This document shows, one piece after another, positions 28,596 through 30,391 of a DNA stretch of 30,391 nt (the first letter of the stretch is position 1; each line of letters opens with the position of its first letter). A program made the translations under genes and the position numbers. The notes beneath the pieces were generated by a model that had not been told where the DNA came from, ran no database searches, and saw only the letters and a program-made list of their open reading frames with translations. The stretch is from a bacterium (GTDB taxonomy: Bacteria > Patescibacteriota > Saccharimonadia > Saccharimonadales > JACDBH01). The stretch covers positions 1 through 30,391 of the forward strand of contig JAKQIK010000058.1 of the NCBI GenBank assembly GCA_029557395.1. The letters are read 5' to 3'.

Positions 28596-29959
28596 ACTCA
28601 AATAACAATCCACCAACTAATATTCCACCACAAAATACTGAAGCCGAAGCGAGTATTCTTGGATCAGTTCTTATTGACTCTGATGCCATAGTCAAGATAG
28701 CTGACATTATTCGCCCTGAGGATTTTTATGACGAGAGACATGCGCGTATATACGAAGCTATCCTCCAGCTGTATGAACGTCATAGTCCTATCGACGTCCT
28801 AACTTTATCGGATCAACTTAGAAGTACAGGTATGTTAGACATGGTTGGTGGTGCTAGTTATTTAACAGAATTAACTAACTTTGTACCGACAGCAACTCAT
28901 GCTGATAGATACGCAGAAATTATAGCCCAAAAAAGTATGCGACGTAGATTAATCAAAGCTAGTCAATCTATTGCTGAACTTGGTTTTGACGAAACTCAAA
29001 GTCTACAAGAACTAATTGAAAACGCCGAAACTAGGCTTTTTGAAGTTAGCCAGCAACACATAAAGCAAGATATATCTAGTATTGAGAATATCCTTAGCTC
29101 TAGTTTTGATAGATTAGATGAGCTACATAAAGACAAAGGGAAACTACGCGGTGTCCCAACCGGCTATAAAGACCTTGATAACGTACTAGCAGGGCTTCAG
29201 CCATCTGATCTTTTTATTCTAGCTGCAAGGCCTTCAATGGGTAAAACAGCATTTTCTCTGAACCTGGCCCACAATGTAGCCCTCAAGGCAAAAATGCCTG
29301 TATTAATATTTAGCCTTGAAATGAGCAAGGAGCAACTTGTCGACAGATTATTAGCTGCCGAATCTGGCGTAAATGCTTGGAATTTACGAACTGGCAACCT
29401 AAGCGATAGTGATTTTGAGAAAATTGGTCATGCCATGGGTGCGCTCAGCGAAGCACAAATTTTTATTGATGATTCTGCTGGTATTAGCGTCAGCGATATG
29501 CGCACAAAAGCACGCAGAGAGGCTCATCAAAGAGAACTGGGACTCATCATAGTTGACTACCTCCAGTTAATGAGTGGTGGAGCAAGGTTCAGTAGTGATT
29601 CCAATCGCGTCCAAGAGATTTCAGAAATCTCTAGAGGATTAAAAGGCATCGCTAGAGAATTAAATGTACCAGTTATTGCACTTAGTCAGCTAAGCCGTTC
29701 GGTTGATTCACGTTCACCAGCTATTCCTGTCTTGTCAGACCTGCGCGAATCTGGCTCTATCGAGCAAGACGCTGATGTCGTAGCTTTTGTGTATCGTGAA
29801 GATTACTACAACCCTGACACAGAAAACAAAAACATCACAAAAATACTAATCAAAAAACATCGTAATGGTCCAACTGGTGATGTCGACCTGTACTTTGATC
29901 GTGAAAAACAGCGTTTCCGCTCTCTTGACAGCCACCATGATCAACCTTTTAGCTCATAG
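28592..29959 (+). CDS. dnaB: Replicative DNA helicase DnaB
   Basis: The 455-residue protein has the N-terminal dimerisation domain (QNTEAEASILGSVLIDSDAI, then FYDERHARIYEAI), a linker helix, and the RecA-like C-terminal domain with Walker A ARPSMGKT (212-219), SLEMSKEQLV (241-250), Walker B LIIVDYLQLM and the DLRESGSIEQDADVV/FVYREDYY motif near the C-terminus. Length is normal and no intein is present. It unwinds DNA 5' to 3' at the fork. It overlaps dnaX by 4 bases, so two physically interacting replisome parts are translated together; usual neighbours of dnaB such as rplI are absent. Confidence 0.98.
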   Translation: MNSNNNPPTNIPPQNTEAEASILGSVLIDSDAIVKIADIIRPEDFYDERHARIYEAILQLYERHSPIDVLTLSDQLRSTGMLDMVGGASYLTELTNFVPTATHADRYAEIIAQKSMRRRLIKASQSIAELGFDETQSLQELIENAETRLFEVSQQHIKQDISSIENILSSSFDRLDELHKDKGKLRGVPTGYKDLDNVLAGLQPSDLFILAARPSMGKTAFSLNLAHNVALKAKMPVLIFSLEMSKEQLVDRLLAAESGVNAWNLRTGNLSDSDFEKIGHAMGALSEAQIFIDDSAGISVSDMRTKARREAHQRELGLIIVDYLQLMSGGARFSSDSNRVQEISEISRGLKGIARELNVPVIALSQLSRSVDSRSPAIPVLSDLRESGSIEQDADVVAFVYREDYYNPDTENKNITKILIKKHRNGPTGDVDLYFDREKQRFRSLDSHHDQPFSS

Positions 29960-29970
29960 CGAATTTAGCA

Positions 29971-29998
29971 TAAACATTAAGATTACACGTGGTATACT
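29971..29998 (+). promoter_or_regulatory. Promoter of the 30013 gene
   Basis: TAAACA (29971-29976) and TATACT (29993-29998) are 16 bases apart. The -10 ends 14 bases before the ATG, leaving a leader of about 8 bases with no Shine-Dalgarno. Confidence 0.5.
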
Positions 29999-30012
29999 AA
30001 TAGATAACTGAT

Positions 30013-30391
30013 ATGAAAAATCTGAGGAAATCATTACTTGGGATATCTAGAAACGCTATTTTGACAATAATAGGTATATCTGCTGTATTATTTTTAATGT
30101 TATTTAGATTAGTTACTATTACACCAGGCGTCAGTAGCAAAGAAGTAGCCGTCTACAATAGTGCCAACTCAGCCAAAGTAATAATAGAGAATATGGTCAA
30201 TGCACCATATAAAGCAGTCGTATTTACTAGCACAAAAGCTTTTGAACCATACTTTGGCCTAAGATTTGTTGGTACAATTATTGGAACTATTGTAGTTATA
30301 TTGTTCTTTTTACTAATAAGATACCTTTATGGCAATATCATTGGCCTAGCCACTACTGCCATGTTCGCTACCTCGAGCTTATTTCTTGGCA
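30013..30391 (+). CDS. Polytopic membrane protein, incomplete at window edge
   Basis: The frame is open from the ATG to the window end (126 residues, C-terminus missing). Hydrophobic segments are at about 16-36 (NAILTIIGISAVLFLMLFRL), 89-107 (FVGTIIGTIVVILFFLLIRY) and from about 112 onward (IIGLATTAMFATSSLFLG). Between the first two is an external-looking loop of about 50 residues (ITPGVSSKEVAVYNSANSAK). The pattern fits large lipid-linked sugar transferases or other multi-pass proteins, but the visible part has no diagnostic motif. It has its own promoter immediately after dnaB. Confidence 0.75.
   Translation, partial: MKNLRKSLLGISRNAILTIIGISAVLFLMLFRLVTITPGVSSKEVAVYNSANSAKVIIENMVNAPYKAVVFTSTKAFEPYFGLRFVGTIIGTIVVILFFLLIRYLYGNIIGLATTAMFATSSLFLG

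Overview
This is an AT-rich, gene-dense bacterial window with standard genetic code (TAA, TAG and TGA all end recognisable genes). It looks like a small-genome member of the Candidate Phyla Radiation/Patescibacteria, most likely a Saccharibacterium (TM7). That placement is inference. It rests on many short lineage-type hypothetical proteins, Q/N/P-rich single-pass surface proteins, a thymidylate kinase-ThyX fusion beside dCTP deaminase, a zinc-less cysteine-free DnaX, a broken rplKAJL cluster and very short spacers.

Layout. 1-1710: an incomplete surface protein with an Ig-like domain (minus), a small membrane protein (plus), and an ABC exporter remnant (intact ATPase, permease lacking its first half). 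1890-3236: two translationally coupled minus-strand genes (P-loop kinase, HAD 5'-nucleotidase) enclosed by a 28-bp inverted repeat next to hairpin clusters. 3339-3776: a phospholipase D-like gene broken by an in-frame TGA. 3782-7320: a copper-resistance operon (CsoR-type repressor, Met/His/Cys-rich exported protein, two-repeat DUF305 protein, CopB-type ATPase) with an operator inside its promoter and a terminator. 7413-7489: tRNA-Trp. 7590-12400: a membrane protein, a second P-loop kinase coupled to a YgjP-type metallopeptidase, an orphan soluble histidine kinase and a membrane glycosyltransferase. 12494-15702: secE-nusG-orf-rplK-orf-rplA. 15778-17978: tandem surface-protein paralogues. 18157-21184: dcd and tmk-thyX, a near-complete route from dCTP to dTDP. 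21187-22536: small unknown genes, one split by an in-frame TAG, and a possible attenuator. 22565-23726: rplJ-rplL with an attenuator-like leader. 23771-26934: small unknown genes and a CDP-alcohol phosphatidyltransferase. 27045-29959: dnaX-dnaB, overlapping. 30013-end: an incomplete membrane protein.

Cross-cutting signals. Several genes have a -10 hexamer only 6-7 nt before the start codon and no Shine-Dalgarno, predicting leaderless mRNAs (3108 minus, 3816, 7590, 9672). Others (rplK, rplJ, dnaX, nucleotide genes) have clear Shine-Dalgarno sites. I found no CRISPR array, no transposase, no integrase and no rRNA gene. The most unusual items are the inverted-repeat-bounded cassette, the leaderless promoter pattern, the Tmk-ThyX-ThyX fusion, the possible attenuator at 21894-21970 and the C-H-H CsoR with its embedded operator.
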